Assembly: GCA_033064195.1 (NCBI GenBank)
Contig: JARBJD010000009.1
Span: 558,001 to 622,000, forward strand
Direction of reading: 5' to 3'
From: Blattamonas nauphoetae
Taxonomy: Eukaryota; Preaxostyla; Oxymonadida
Length of the DNA: 64,000 bases
Part shown: positions 10,320-19,789 of the stretch, in pieces
Layout of the letters: each line of letters starts with the position of its first letter
How positions within the stretch are numbered: the stretch's first letter is position 1
Translations under genes and position numbers: made by a program
Notes under the pieces: generated by a model
Databases searched by the model: none
Told to the model about the DNA's origin: nothing
What the model saw: only the letters and a program-made list of their open reading frames with translations

Positions 10320-12084
10320 ATGATGTTCTTGTATTTGTTTCCCTTTTTTCATATGGAGGTCTGCTTTTTTCATACACACATTCACTGAACCTTGAACTTG
10401 TCTCGCCCAGACTTACCTCTACGACTCTTTCGATGATGAATCTGTAGAAGATCGCTGGATTATCTCTGAAAATCCACGTTACACAGGGTCATGGGCTGTT
10501 GAACCTCGTATTGTCGATGTACTGAATGATGGAAAAAAAGGTTTCTCAATGACACTCAACATGAGCAAATCGCTTTTCTCTCCTTCACTACCACTTCTCT
10601 ATTGTTAGGTCTAGTGACAAAAGGATTAAACTCTCTCCATGGTATTTCGACAAAGTGTGAATTTAATCACACAAACGGAACCTTTGTTCTCCAAGTCTGC
10701 CCCAATTCTGCAAACTATAACCTTCTCTTTCTTGACACATACTTTCCTATAGTATTTTGTCAAGTTCCAACCAGCTCCATTCCATTGTGGTGGTGCATAC
10801 TTGAAACTGATTAACCAGCCGTTTTCTCCGACATCCTTCTCAAACAACACAAAGTATGCCGTGATGTTTGGACCTGATGTGTGTGGATACACAAAACAAG
10901 TTCATTTCATTGTCCGGACGAAGAACCCAAGGACAGGCTTTTGGGATGAACACCGATTGATGGATGTTCCACTCGGACTATACAACAATGTTACACATGC
11001 TTACAGACTGGTTATTCGGGAAGACGACACTTTTTCCATTTATGTTGATGGGAAGGAAGATAAATATGGTGTTTTGAATGACTACATGACATTTGAACCA
11101 CCATTCTCACCAACAGAGAATATACTGGACAAAACAGACGAAAAACCAGACAATTGGGACGAAAGAGAGTTCATTCCGGATCCAAGTATCTCCAAACCTG
11201 ACGATTGGGATGACACCCAACCTGAATTCATTCCAAATCTCTCCATCAAAAAGCCTGAAAATTGGAATGACAATGCTCCCCATGATATTATTGATCCAAC
11301 AGCAACCAAACCAGAGAGTTGGAACGATGAGGAAGACGGAGAATGGATTCCTCCAACAATCCCAAATGAAATCTGTCAAACAGAAGGATGCGGTGAATGG
11401 GTTCAGCCTATCATGAAGAATCCTCTCTTTAAAGGTGTTTGGCAGGCTCCAGAAATCGAAAACCCTAATTTCCAGGGAATATGGCGTGCTCGATCAATTC
11501 CGAACCCAGCACACTTTGTTGCAGAAGATATCCATAAACTGGGTAAGATTTATGGAGTAGGGTTTGACTTACTTGGCGTGGAGGAAAACGTGATGTTCAC
11601 ACATTTGTATATCGGAAATTCAGAACAAGAAGCAGACGATATCTTGAATCGAGAATGGAAGCCACTTTTCGAGAAAGAAGACAAACAACTTCGAAAAATC
11701 ACCAAGAAACTGCGGAAGGAACATCGAAGAGAACAATTGGAAGGATTTTGGGGTGTTCCATTCATGTTCAAAGTCGAAATGCTGAAGCAGTACGTTTTGG
11801 ATTGGATTGAAGACAACAGAATCCTCAGCGTCATTTTTCTGCTTTCTGTGTTGTTTCTTCTGTTCTTATCTCTCGGATTGTGCATCAGAAAATGCTGTGG
11901 AAAGAAGGAGACAATTGAACCGAAGAAAAAGACAGAAGAAGATGATACCACCAAAAAGATGGACGAAGAGAAGACGCCAAAGAAGACTGAGCGAGCAAAG
12001 CATTCTCGTACACCAGTGCGTCATGAGAACACAGGCAAGGAAGGAGACGAGGTGAAAAAGAGAAGCACTAAGCAGAAAAAATGA
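10320..12084 (+). CDS. CNX: Calnexin, ER lectin chaperone, four exons
   Basis: Exons are 10320-10358, 10411-10540, 10609-10694 and 10753-12084; introns are 52, 68 and 58 bases and all phases agree, for 528 residues. A very short hydrophobic leader precedes the lectin domain (Y-D-S-F-D-D-E near residue 17, G-K-K-G-L-V near residue 55, H-C-G-G-A-Y-L-K-L near residue 96). From about residue 215 the P-domain shows repeat 1 units (K-P-D-N-W-D-E, K-P-D-D-W-D-D, K-P-E-N-W-N-D, K-P-E-S-W-N-D) and then repeat 2 units (G-x-W-x-x-P-x-I-x-N-P). One membrane segment lies near residues 441-463, followed by a lysine-rich cytosolic tail. Calnexin holds monoglucosylated glycoproteins in the ER during folding. 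I see no canonical KKxx retrieval signal at the extreme C-terminus. Confidence 0.95.
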
Positions 12085-12637
12085 TTTCCAATCTGTTTTC
12101 GTTTTTTCATTTGTTTTCTATCATTCACACGGAGTTTAGTCACTATTTGTGAAACCCATCTTTGTCCAGAAAAGATTCGATTCGCTCGGCATATCCTCGA
12201 CTCGGAAAGGAACTTTGAATAGCCTACAATGACGCACTACCTCTCTGCCCAGTTTCAACCACCCAATCAAAAGCTGAAAGAGGATGGAATTGCTGTTTTA
12301 AACAAAAGTCAATGGAGTATGCGTCATGTGTGGAGAGCTAACAGTAGTGCGGGTTCCAAGTGATCGCCCCGAAGTTCAAAAGCAAAATGAGAAAAAAAGT
12401 TGAAAGTAATGGGTAAAAGCTGAGTCAAACAGTCTCCGAGTTGTTGTCTTTGTTTCCATGCCTTGTGTTCACATTCAAAACCAAATGTTGATCTGTGGAT
12501 GATTTATGATGCCAGATTGTGTGTAGATCAGAGGCTGTCTTGTGCGACATGATATAGTGGCTCTTCTTCCGTCTCATCTGTCGCTGTCGTGTTGTCTCTC
12601 TCTTCTTCTCACTCCCTGCCAAGAAAAATCCTTGTTG
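12085..12637. other. Convergent intergenic region, nothing recognised
   Basis: About 550 bases lie between the 3' ends of calnexin and the cyclin gene. Short open frames on both strands lack coding character and have no visible domain. I see no RNA gene, repeat or strong hairpin. Confidence 0.5.
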
Positions 12638-14184
12638 TCATCTTTCATCGTGAAAGGCAACTGGTACATGCCCAAACAGATCTTTCCACATCCTTGCAAG
12701 TTCCTTTTTGGAGGCTTGTCTTCCCGTGTGTTCAAGTTCCCAATGCTTCATCCGTATTGTCTCTCTGATCACATCAGTCGGTGCAGGATATATTGGAACT
12801 GCTGATATCTGGCAGAAGGGGATTTGGTGCGGTTTCCGGTGGAGAGGGCCATGTGTCGGAGAAGGTGACGGAGTAAGTGGTCCCGACGGAGCTGACGACG
12901 AGGTTGACAGAGAATTGATGCTGTGCGGAGTGATGTCTCCGTGAGAATGGGAACGGGTCGAGGGGGACGGGAGTGAGAGACAGTTTGTGTCCTCGTTCGC
13001 CATTCGTCGTCGCTCCCGGCGTTCTTGGCTAAGTTGCTTTTCTTGGTGGAGTTTTTCTTGCATATCACGCGGGAAAAACGACTTTGAATGAAGGTTTAGC
13101 GACGAGCTGGATGGATTGATAAGTATGGGTCGGTTGATCGGAGGAAGAGGGAAGGAGTCTTGAGTCCGTCTATCTGACTGATTCGTGGCGAGGACCCTCA
13201 CTCGATCTCTGATCTCTCTGTATGTTCGGTCGTACTTTTTCCCGCACACAAACAGACGGAATCGAATCATCGCAAGAAACTGACATTCCATCGCATTCAG
13301 GTCGGGAAACGGGATGCCGAGTAGGGTTGCATGGTATGAATTCGCGTAGTAGTGGTCATCAATGAACTTGCTCGAGATGAGTAGACTAAATGAGACAAGG
13401 AGGAGAAAGATAGGAGAGATGACAGAACAGGAAAAGCTCGGAAGATACAAGCTCGGGAACAAAAAATGAGAGCAAAAAGAATTGATATCTCTCGAAATAA
13501 GAAAAGTGAACACTATCCAGTGTTTCTAACAGTCAATTCCGGAGAGAGGCAGTTGACGGAGCATCATCTGCAGAAAGTTTCTTTCATACGCTGTTAAAAT
13601 GACACAATGGGCGTTGTTTGAGGTGAGATAGAGCATTTGTGCCTTTTGCAGCCGTTGAATGAAAATAATTGCTGTGACATAACAAAACGGTGAACAGCTT
13701 GTTTTCCGGTTCAACCTGGAGGAACATTACAATTAGAGAGAATGAAAAGAATAGAGATCGATGAACAGTATGAATGGGGGAATGTGATGATAAATGAATC
13801 AAGACAACATGTGATGATTGGAGAGAACGAATTACGATTGAGGCTGATCAAGAGAGAAAAAGTACTTGATGCCAACACCACCAGGAAATACACAATGAAT
13901 AGTAGAAAGGAATGTCAAGATGTTGAGACATACAAATCAATAAATAGAGGAAGTTCTGGAAACGATTTGCGATGAGAGAAAAGCAGTGTTGTCTTGAACT
14001 GGTCTGAACACTGATGTTCTTTATCGTTCCGGTGGACCATATCCAACAAATATGTTTTCGTCAGGTTGTGGATTTTATGGGTTTGACGATGTAACGGTCT
14101 CGGAGAGTGAAATCTGGGTTGAGACGGAACTGACGAATCAGAGGACACTGGATTCGGTTCAAGAAGAGGAGTTCCACGGTCCAT
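12638..14184 (-). CDS. PHO80/PCL-type cyclin, three exons
   Basis: Exons 14184-13934, 13715-13590 and 13385-12638 are joined by introns of 218 and 204 bases that both begin GTATG; the phases agree and give 374 residues. The cyclin box crosses both junctions: P-L-F-I-D-L-L-N-R, then Y-V-T-A-I-I-F-I-Q-R-L, then L-T-A-L-L-I-S-S-K-F-I-D-D, a pattern typical of PHO80-like cyclins, followed by L-N-A-M-E-C-Q-F-L. These cyclins bind PHO85-type CDKs and act in nutrient signalling and polarity. The C-terminal 200 residues are basic and S/P-rich, ending with a helical K-E-L-A-R-M-W-K segment of unknown role. The N-terminal 60 residues are low complexity, so the exact start is less sure than the cyclin box. 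Confidence 0.85.
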
Positions 14185-14578
14185 GGAGAAAGAATTATAT
14201 GGAGCGGACACGATCGATTAAAAACCGTTGTTGGGTGAGGTGAGGAGATTGATCTAACCATTTTTGTTCAATTGGAGTTGGTGCGACTGTTCAATAGAAA
14301 TGTCCAACAAATTTACGACAAGAATATATTTGCAGAATCTTCACTCAGGCTTTTTCTTCTGAGAATGCCTCTCTTTCTGTATCCCTGACTGTGAAAAAGA
14401 ACACTCACGCTCTGTTGGGCCTTTGAAGAGGAATTATGAACAATAATTCTCCAGAAGATCATTCCGATTTTTTTCACAGTCTTCTTCCATTTTGGTGTTA
14501 GAAACTTCATAGTCGAACTTTCTCCTTCCCATATTTCACTTTCTCAGAGTTGGACCCATAGATTCAACATTTCAAACA
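14185..14578. other. Divergent intergenic region between cyclin and G/P/Q-rich genes
   Basis: About 390 bases separate two head-to-head starts. A short minus-strand frame (14510-14313) has no recognisable domain and I do not count it as a gene. The stretch presumably carries both promoters. Confidence 0.45.
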
Positions 14579-15295
14579 ATGCCACCATTTGGACGAGGAC
14601 CGGGAGGAAGACCTGGAGGCGGATTTGGAGGTGGACCGAGACCGGGAGGTTTTGGTGGAGGACCTAGACCGGGAGGTTTTGGTGGAATGCATCATCACCA
14701 TGGTCCCCCTCGTCACCACCATGTTGTACACCATGGACCAAGATATCATTATGGCCCACGCTATCACAGTGGAGTAGGCTTTGGAGCTGGTCTACTTATT
14801 GGTTCAGCGTTGTCACGTCACAGTTCGAGTTCAAGTTCATCAGATCGACCAAAACGAATTGTCACAAATACAACCATCTACACCCCAGCACCACCAGTAG
14901 GATATTCTACTCCAGCGTACCAAGCTCCCCCTGCAGCACCTCCACCTTATATGCAGCCTAGTTCAGCCCCACCACCATACATGCAATCAAGTCAGCCCCC
15001 ACCTGGGCAGTACTATCCACCACCTCCGCAGGCTGGCTATGCACCTCCACCTCAGCAAGGTGGTTATGCACCCCCACCCGCGAACCCGAACCCGGCGTAT
15101 TCGTCTCAGTCCAGTTACTATCCACCAAACCAACAGTATGCGCCACAACAACAATATGCACCACAACAACAGTATGCACCACCACCACAATACCCTCAAC
15201 AGGGGTATCCACCAGCGCAATATGGGTCTCAATCCTATAACCAACAAGGACCTCCAATGGATTTGTCATTCCAATGCGAGAAACCGCTGCCGTAG
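14579..15295 (+). CDS. Low-complexity G/H/P/Q/Y-rich protein
   Basis: A single exon encodes 238 residues. Residues 1-35 are glycine/arginine/proline-rich with the unit R-P-G-G-F-G-G repeated; residues 36-65 are histidine-rich; residues 66-76 form one short G-x-G-A-G-L-L-I-G-S-A hydrophobic patch; the rest is proline/glutamine/tyrosine-rich with repeats such as Q-Q-Y-A-P and Y-A-P-P-P. This order recalls eukaryotic glycine-proline-rich proteins and the tails of scramblase or rhodopsin-like proteins, but composition alone cannot assign a function. Base composition follows the repeats. Confidence 0.7.
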   Translation: MPPFGRGPGGRPGGGFGGGPRPGGFGGGPRPGGFGGMHHHHGPPRHHHVVHHGPRYHYGPRYHSGVGFGAGLLIGSALSRHSSSSSSSDRPKRIVTNTTIYTPAPPVGYSTPAYQAPPAAPPPYMQPSSAPPPYMQSSQPPPGQYYPPPPQAGYAPPPQQGGYAPPPANPNPAYSSQSSYYPPNQQYAPQQQYAPQQQYAPPPQYPQQGYPPAQYGSQSYNQQGPPMDLSFQCEKPLP

Positions 15296-15720
15296 AATCT
15301 TATTTTCCCATCACAATTGTATGTTTTGCGAGTTGTGTTTTCTCACAAATTACCGAGCGTACTTTTGTAGACCTGATTAAACGACAAGGCGAATGTTCTG
15401 TTGTTGTTGTTTCCGTTGTCCGAGAATTCAATGAACAATTTGAGAAGAGAGATGAATAAATAAACTATCCAGAATAAATCCACCAAATAATAATAAGTCA
15501 ATGTCATTTCTTACGTAGAAAAAAGCGAACGGTTGGTTTTTGCTGTATGTATCATGAATGTAGTATCTGATCGAGGATTTCGATTATGTAGGAATTTTTG
15601 CTGGCAGAGACATTCTTAATGTCCGAATTCTGAGATATGACCTTCGTTTCTGTTGATCTCAGTTGGTGGGATTTCAGAGGCAATGATGTAACATAAAAGG
15701 GAGATAGTAGAGAGACCATC
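15296..15720. other. Convergent 3' intergenic region
   Basis: About 425 bases lie between two 3' ends. An AATAAA lies at 15455-15460, inside an AT-rich stretch, and could serve as a cleavage/polyadenylation signal for the plus-strand gene. No other feature was recognised. Confidence 0.4.
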
Positions 15721-16095
15721 CTAAACTATCTGGTTGGGGACAATTAAGTTGGAGGTATCACTATCATCTTCGAAAGAATGAGAAATGTAAGAGTGTTGTT
15801 CATGTTCCCCATCCATTTCGAGTTGAATATCAGAGATGTCTTCATCGTGTGAGACAGGTTCATCATCATCGTCACAAGGCTTAAAACAGATCACAAACAA
15901 GGATAACACAAAGATAAACACTGCCATTAAGACGAGGTACGTGAGAATCGGACTTCGTGTTTCTTCGTGCTGTTTGAGAACCATATTTCTTAGGAAATGC
16001 CGAAAAATATTCATGTGTTCTCCGAGAACTTGAAAAAAAGATGACATAGCGAGATAGGACGAGATTAAGGGGGTTGGACAACCTGTGAACGCCAT
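15721..16095 (-). CDS. Small single-pass membrane protein with acidic tail
   Basis: The frame read from the ATG at 16095 encodes about 124 residues. One strong membrane segment (L-T-Y-L-V-L-M-A-V-F-I-F-V-L) is followed by cysteines and a very acidic, serine-rich cytoplasmic tail (C-D-D-D-D-E, S-F-E-D-D-S-D-T-S). A GT...AG stretch of 51 bases after the fifth codon could be an intron; both versions keep the frame, so I cannot decide. The start lies 11 bases from the start of the divergent SKP1 gene. No family recognised. Confidence 0.6.
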   Translation of the reverse strand: MAFTGCPTPLISSYLAMSSFFQVLGEHMNIFRHFLRNMVLKQHEETRSPILTYLVLMAVFIFVLSLFVICFKPCDDDDEPVSHDEDISDIQLEMDGEHEQHSYISHSFEDDSDTSNLIVPNQIV

Positions 16096-16106
16096 CTCTC
16101 TTTCAG

Positions 16107-16645
16107 ATGATAACTGTCTGTCATCCCGATGGACGGACCTCAATCCTTGATTTGGACATGTTGTCATGCTTCAGGACCATCAAACAGATCTACATGGTTG
16201 CTTTTACACTCATCATCATCATTCTTCTCTCCAAATCAAGTTGTCATCAAATATTAGTGATCAACAAACAATTATCCCACTTAATTTCTCCCTTGATTGC
16301 TTTCAAGCAGCAATACGTTTCTATCAACATGAAAAGGAACAAATACAAATGAGCCAAGCAATTTCCCGAACAGACGATGAATGGAGTACCTCATTTTTCT
16401 CCTCGATCCTCCTCGATGTTCCCGAGATCCTTGATTTCGCCTCATATGCAGGGGCCGATAAATTATCCACTTTTCTTCGCAGACAAATTGCAAAATTCTT
16501 AAAAGGGAAAACTGCTGGAACAATCCGCTCTCAACTCGGCATTGTCAATGATTTCACCCATGAAGACATCGATTCGATCACTTTGTTTGTTTTCTCATGA
16601 TCCTTTTTACACTTTTTCAGGGAAAATCAGTTCTTCCCATCTTGA
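16107..16645 (+). CDS. SKP1: SKP1, adaptor subunit of SCF ubiquitin ligases, three exons
   Basis: Exons 16107-16196, 16241-16584 and 16621-16645 (introns 44 and 36 bases) give 152 residues, near the usual SKP1 size. The N-terminal part reads I-T-V-C-H-P-D-G-R-T and T-I-K-Q-I-Y-M, matching the opening of the SKP1 POZ fold; the middle has I-P-L-N-F; the C-terminal dimerisation/F-box region has F-L-K-G-K-T-A-G-T-I-R and N-D-F-T-H-E-D. The tiny third exon supplies L-E-N-Q-F-F at the end, where the family has a similar E-N-Q-W. SKP1 links F-box proteins to cullin. A TTTCAG directly before the ATG could mark a 5' UTR intron or one more short coding exon. Confidence 0.9.
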
Positions 16646-16805
16646 TCAATCGATCTCCTCCACTCGGTGATGTTCGATGATTCAATCACAAAATCATCGG
16701 TTTTTCAACTTCTATTCACCTTTTTTGCCATATTTCACGCATTTTCAGAAAAACAGAGAAAAACCAGGACAAATTGAAAGTAATATCGTTAGATTGTGAT
16801 TGAGA

Positions 16806-17671
16806 TCATTCCTTCTCCTTTTCTGCGTGTAAGTGATGACACGTATACATTCGGGATGAATATGCGATGAAGAATTGCGCCATGTAGTAAAAGAACATGA
16901 CTGTTGGGTCCCCAAACGGAATCAAGCCATGACGGAACAGATGGAAAAAGAGGACGACATCAGAGACAATAAAACTGACATATCCGATACGGCCAACTGA
17001 GTAGCATCGTTCACAACAATTCTCATTGCGTGGGAGGGCAAAGAACATGATTGTCGCAGCAGTCTCAAGGACAAGGTAGGCACCCATGCCAAACATCAGG
17101 AGGATATCATCCTTCATATCCTGAATCAAAACCCAGTATATAGGAAGGAGAATCATGAGTGAGATGACTGTTCCCACGATAAGGGTGCTCTTTTTGAATG
17201 GTTGCGATGGCCACACCGCATAAATGTAAGCAATATGACAGAGACCGAAGAAAACTGTTCCCATAACGAGCGAATTTCTGACATCCGGATGAATCATGAA
17301 CTGATCACCAATTCCTCCCATTAACGATCCGAGTGCCATAAAAGCTGACCAAGGCACGAAAAATGTACACACAAAAAATCATCAAACTATGATAGTTGGA
17401 TTTAATCGGAGATTCAGGATCGACTGTCCGACGCTTGCCATGGTCCCAAAGGAAGAGAATCAGGGGGATTTGCATCCAAATTGGGATAGATTTGAGAAGA
17501 TGCATCATTTGTTTGTTCTCTTGTTGGGCAAAAAATACGTAAGTTCCTGAAAACAGATGGACAGTCGAGGTGATATGGCCAGAGCGAGGAGGTGATGTGT
17601 GAGGACGAAAAGTGCACACCAGCCACTGCCAGAACTGCTATATAGTACGGAAAGGTCAACACAGTGGGCAT
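16806..17671 (-). CDS. TMEM86/YhhN-type membrane protein (lysoplasmalogenase-like), three exons
   Basis: Exons 17671-17620, 17546-17373 and 17344-16806 are joined by introns of 73 and only 28 bases; phases agree and give 254 residues. The protein is made of about eight hydrophobic helices. The G-S-L-M-G-G-I-G-D-Q-F segment followed by G-T-V-F-F-G-L-C-H-I-A-Y is the typical signature of the YhhN/TMEM86 family, whose animal members cleave the vinyl-ether bond of lysoplasmalogens. Anaerobic organisms often make plasmalogens, so this function would fit, but substrate is inference. The 28-base intron is at the lower limit of what spliceosomes accept and should be confirmed by cDNA. Confidence 0.8.
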
Positions 17672-17877
17672 GTTTCGAGGATGAGCAACGATTCTAGATC
17701 GAACCACTCCCAACTTCGACTCTCATCACACAACCGCATTCAATCATCCAGTCCAGAATATCAGTTTCCTTCCCATATGTCTTGGACCTTTTCCAACATT
17801 TTTTCATGAACTCCCAGTTATGAATCTCTAACATCATTCGCATATCTCCTTACGAATGCTGGTCTAATCTTCTCATC

Positions 17878-19575
17878 ATGTGCTCCATGGGTACTTATTT
17901 TTATTCTTTGATCATTTTTTCCGGATAGGAAGACATCCTAAGCCTTGTGCATGCATCACTTTTGTGATTCTAAACGCAATTGTCCTGCCCGGAGTCCTCG
18001 TGACAATCGGCTTCCTCTTTGTCGGACTGTTTACAAATCCAAAGATTTTCTATCTGTGTTTGGCAGGAATACTCATTGACCTCGTCTTTACTGCTGGATT
18101 CATCCTGAATTTCATTGGATCATGGTATCGTCCTTTTTCTCGTTCATGTTCACATAGTTATGGTATGGAAGGGAAAAATACCAGACAACCTGTGCTTTGG
18201 GGTGGATTGATCATTCTGACATTCTTCTACATGTTCCACTCCCTTGTCGCCGCACTTCTTCTCCATGGGTCCGGACTTTCTCGAGAATGGCCTCTCACGT
18301 ACAATGAACCAATCAAAACGGTGAACTTCGTTGGAAAAGACAATATTCAAATTCAAAGTATTCAGCCGGCAGCAGCTGATTCAAACGATCTCGAACTCCA
18401 ACATGATCTCCCATTCACGACGGAACAAGTGAAGCAGCAACTTTCTCTCAATGGGTGGATCTTCTTTGGAATAGCTATTGTTGATTTGGTTATTGTTGCC
18501 CTCGGTATTAGGATCCTTGGAGCTGTGCAAGGGATGAAAGTTTGCATGACTTGTCAACAGTCTTACTCGACCCTGATTCTCTTTTACGCCCCCCTTTCCG
18601 TTTAGCCTTCATTTCCTCTTTGTTTTCTTCACTTGCAATCCATCTTCTCATTTTCAGTTCCTCCTGTTCTTCACATTCATCTACCAAATCATCCTCACCC
18701 TCGGCCTATTCGCGGGATTCATTGGTTCATTCTTCTCGCCTGTTTCGGCGTGGATTCGGGTTGCACTTGGGATATTCACTGTCATTGTCTTGCTCTCCGC
18801 CTGCTTCTCGCTCTCCTCCTCCTTCCAACTTTCATATCTTCCCAAACACGCCCATACTCACACATGCGCCCTCGCCACTCAAATTATTCCGGCTATCGTG
18901 TTCACTCTCCTCTTCCTGGGCACAGCAGCAGCATCCGTCATCTGCTTCATCTTCTCCTCCTCGTCACCTTTCGTTCCTGCAACAGGGCTCGTCAAATCGT
19001 CAGCAGAAACAATGTCGACAGACTCTTTGGAGGTGAACAATCCACTCATCTTCGCTTCTGTGGAAGCAGTGTGCTCTCAACAGTCAGTTCAACTCACGCC
19101 ATCCCATCGCAAGTCCAACTCACGACAAGCAAGCTCTGCATCGCCTTCTTTCCTCCCACATCAATCGCAGATTTCCCCAAACCATTTCTGTACAGCTGTC
19201 GCGTCCGACCTCGCAACAATCGCGAATTGTTCCTCATCTCCAGCAAGGAACATCACACTTGAGCGGTCATTGAAAAATGTGACTGATTCTCCGATGGACA
19301 CAAACACAGTCATCTCGTTGGATGCTCTCCTCTACAACGTCACTTCAGAGAAGCAGCATGAAATCTGCGCCAATCTCGCCCAGGCTTCCACTGAATACCT
19401 CACAATGAAAGCCAAAGATGCGTTCTCCACCGTTGGAGTTGTGTTTGGGGTGTTCTCTGGTTTTGTTTTGGCTATGCTCGTGATTACGTTCATCGGACTT
19501 CTGGATCCATGGAAAACGAAGGGATTAGATCGACACAATTATGTACGATATCGCGAACAAACATCAAATGAGTAA
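17878..19575 (+). CDS. Multi-pass membrane protein, three exons
   Basis: Exons 17878-17890, 17929-18539 and 18658-19575 (introns 38 and 118 bases) give 513 residues. The 13-base first exon supplies M-C-S-M-G; its donor GTACTT and acceptor GGATAG preserve the frame. About seven membrane segments are visible: two near the N-terminus, one near bases 18205-18260, one near 18455-18520, two at 18660-18800 and 18885-18950, and one near 19430-19500. Between the last two lies a loop of about 150 residues with several N-x-S/T sites and cysteines, which suggests an extracellular glycosylated loop. The layout is not that of a family I know. The C-terminus is short and cytoplasmic. Confidence 0.75.
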
Positions 19576-19789
19576 GACATCTTTTTCTGGACGATTTCAA
19601 AGAACTAAACGCACTCTGATCACTTCATTTCTATTTCTGAATTATACAGGAAGTTACACAACAACGTAATATCGATTTTCTCCATCCTCAATAAAGAAAA
19701 AAGTAATAACTATGGGCACAGTTCAGTCCGTCCATTTTCATCACTCGTTGTCGAACGAACTCCGAAGAGCTGGGTGACTTCACAAATCA

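Noticed and set aside
14313-14510. Minus-strand frame of 65 codons between cyclin and G/P/Q-rich genes
   Set aside because: No domain, no support from context; may be chance in a promoter region.
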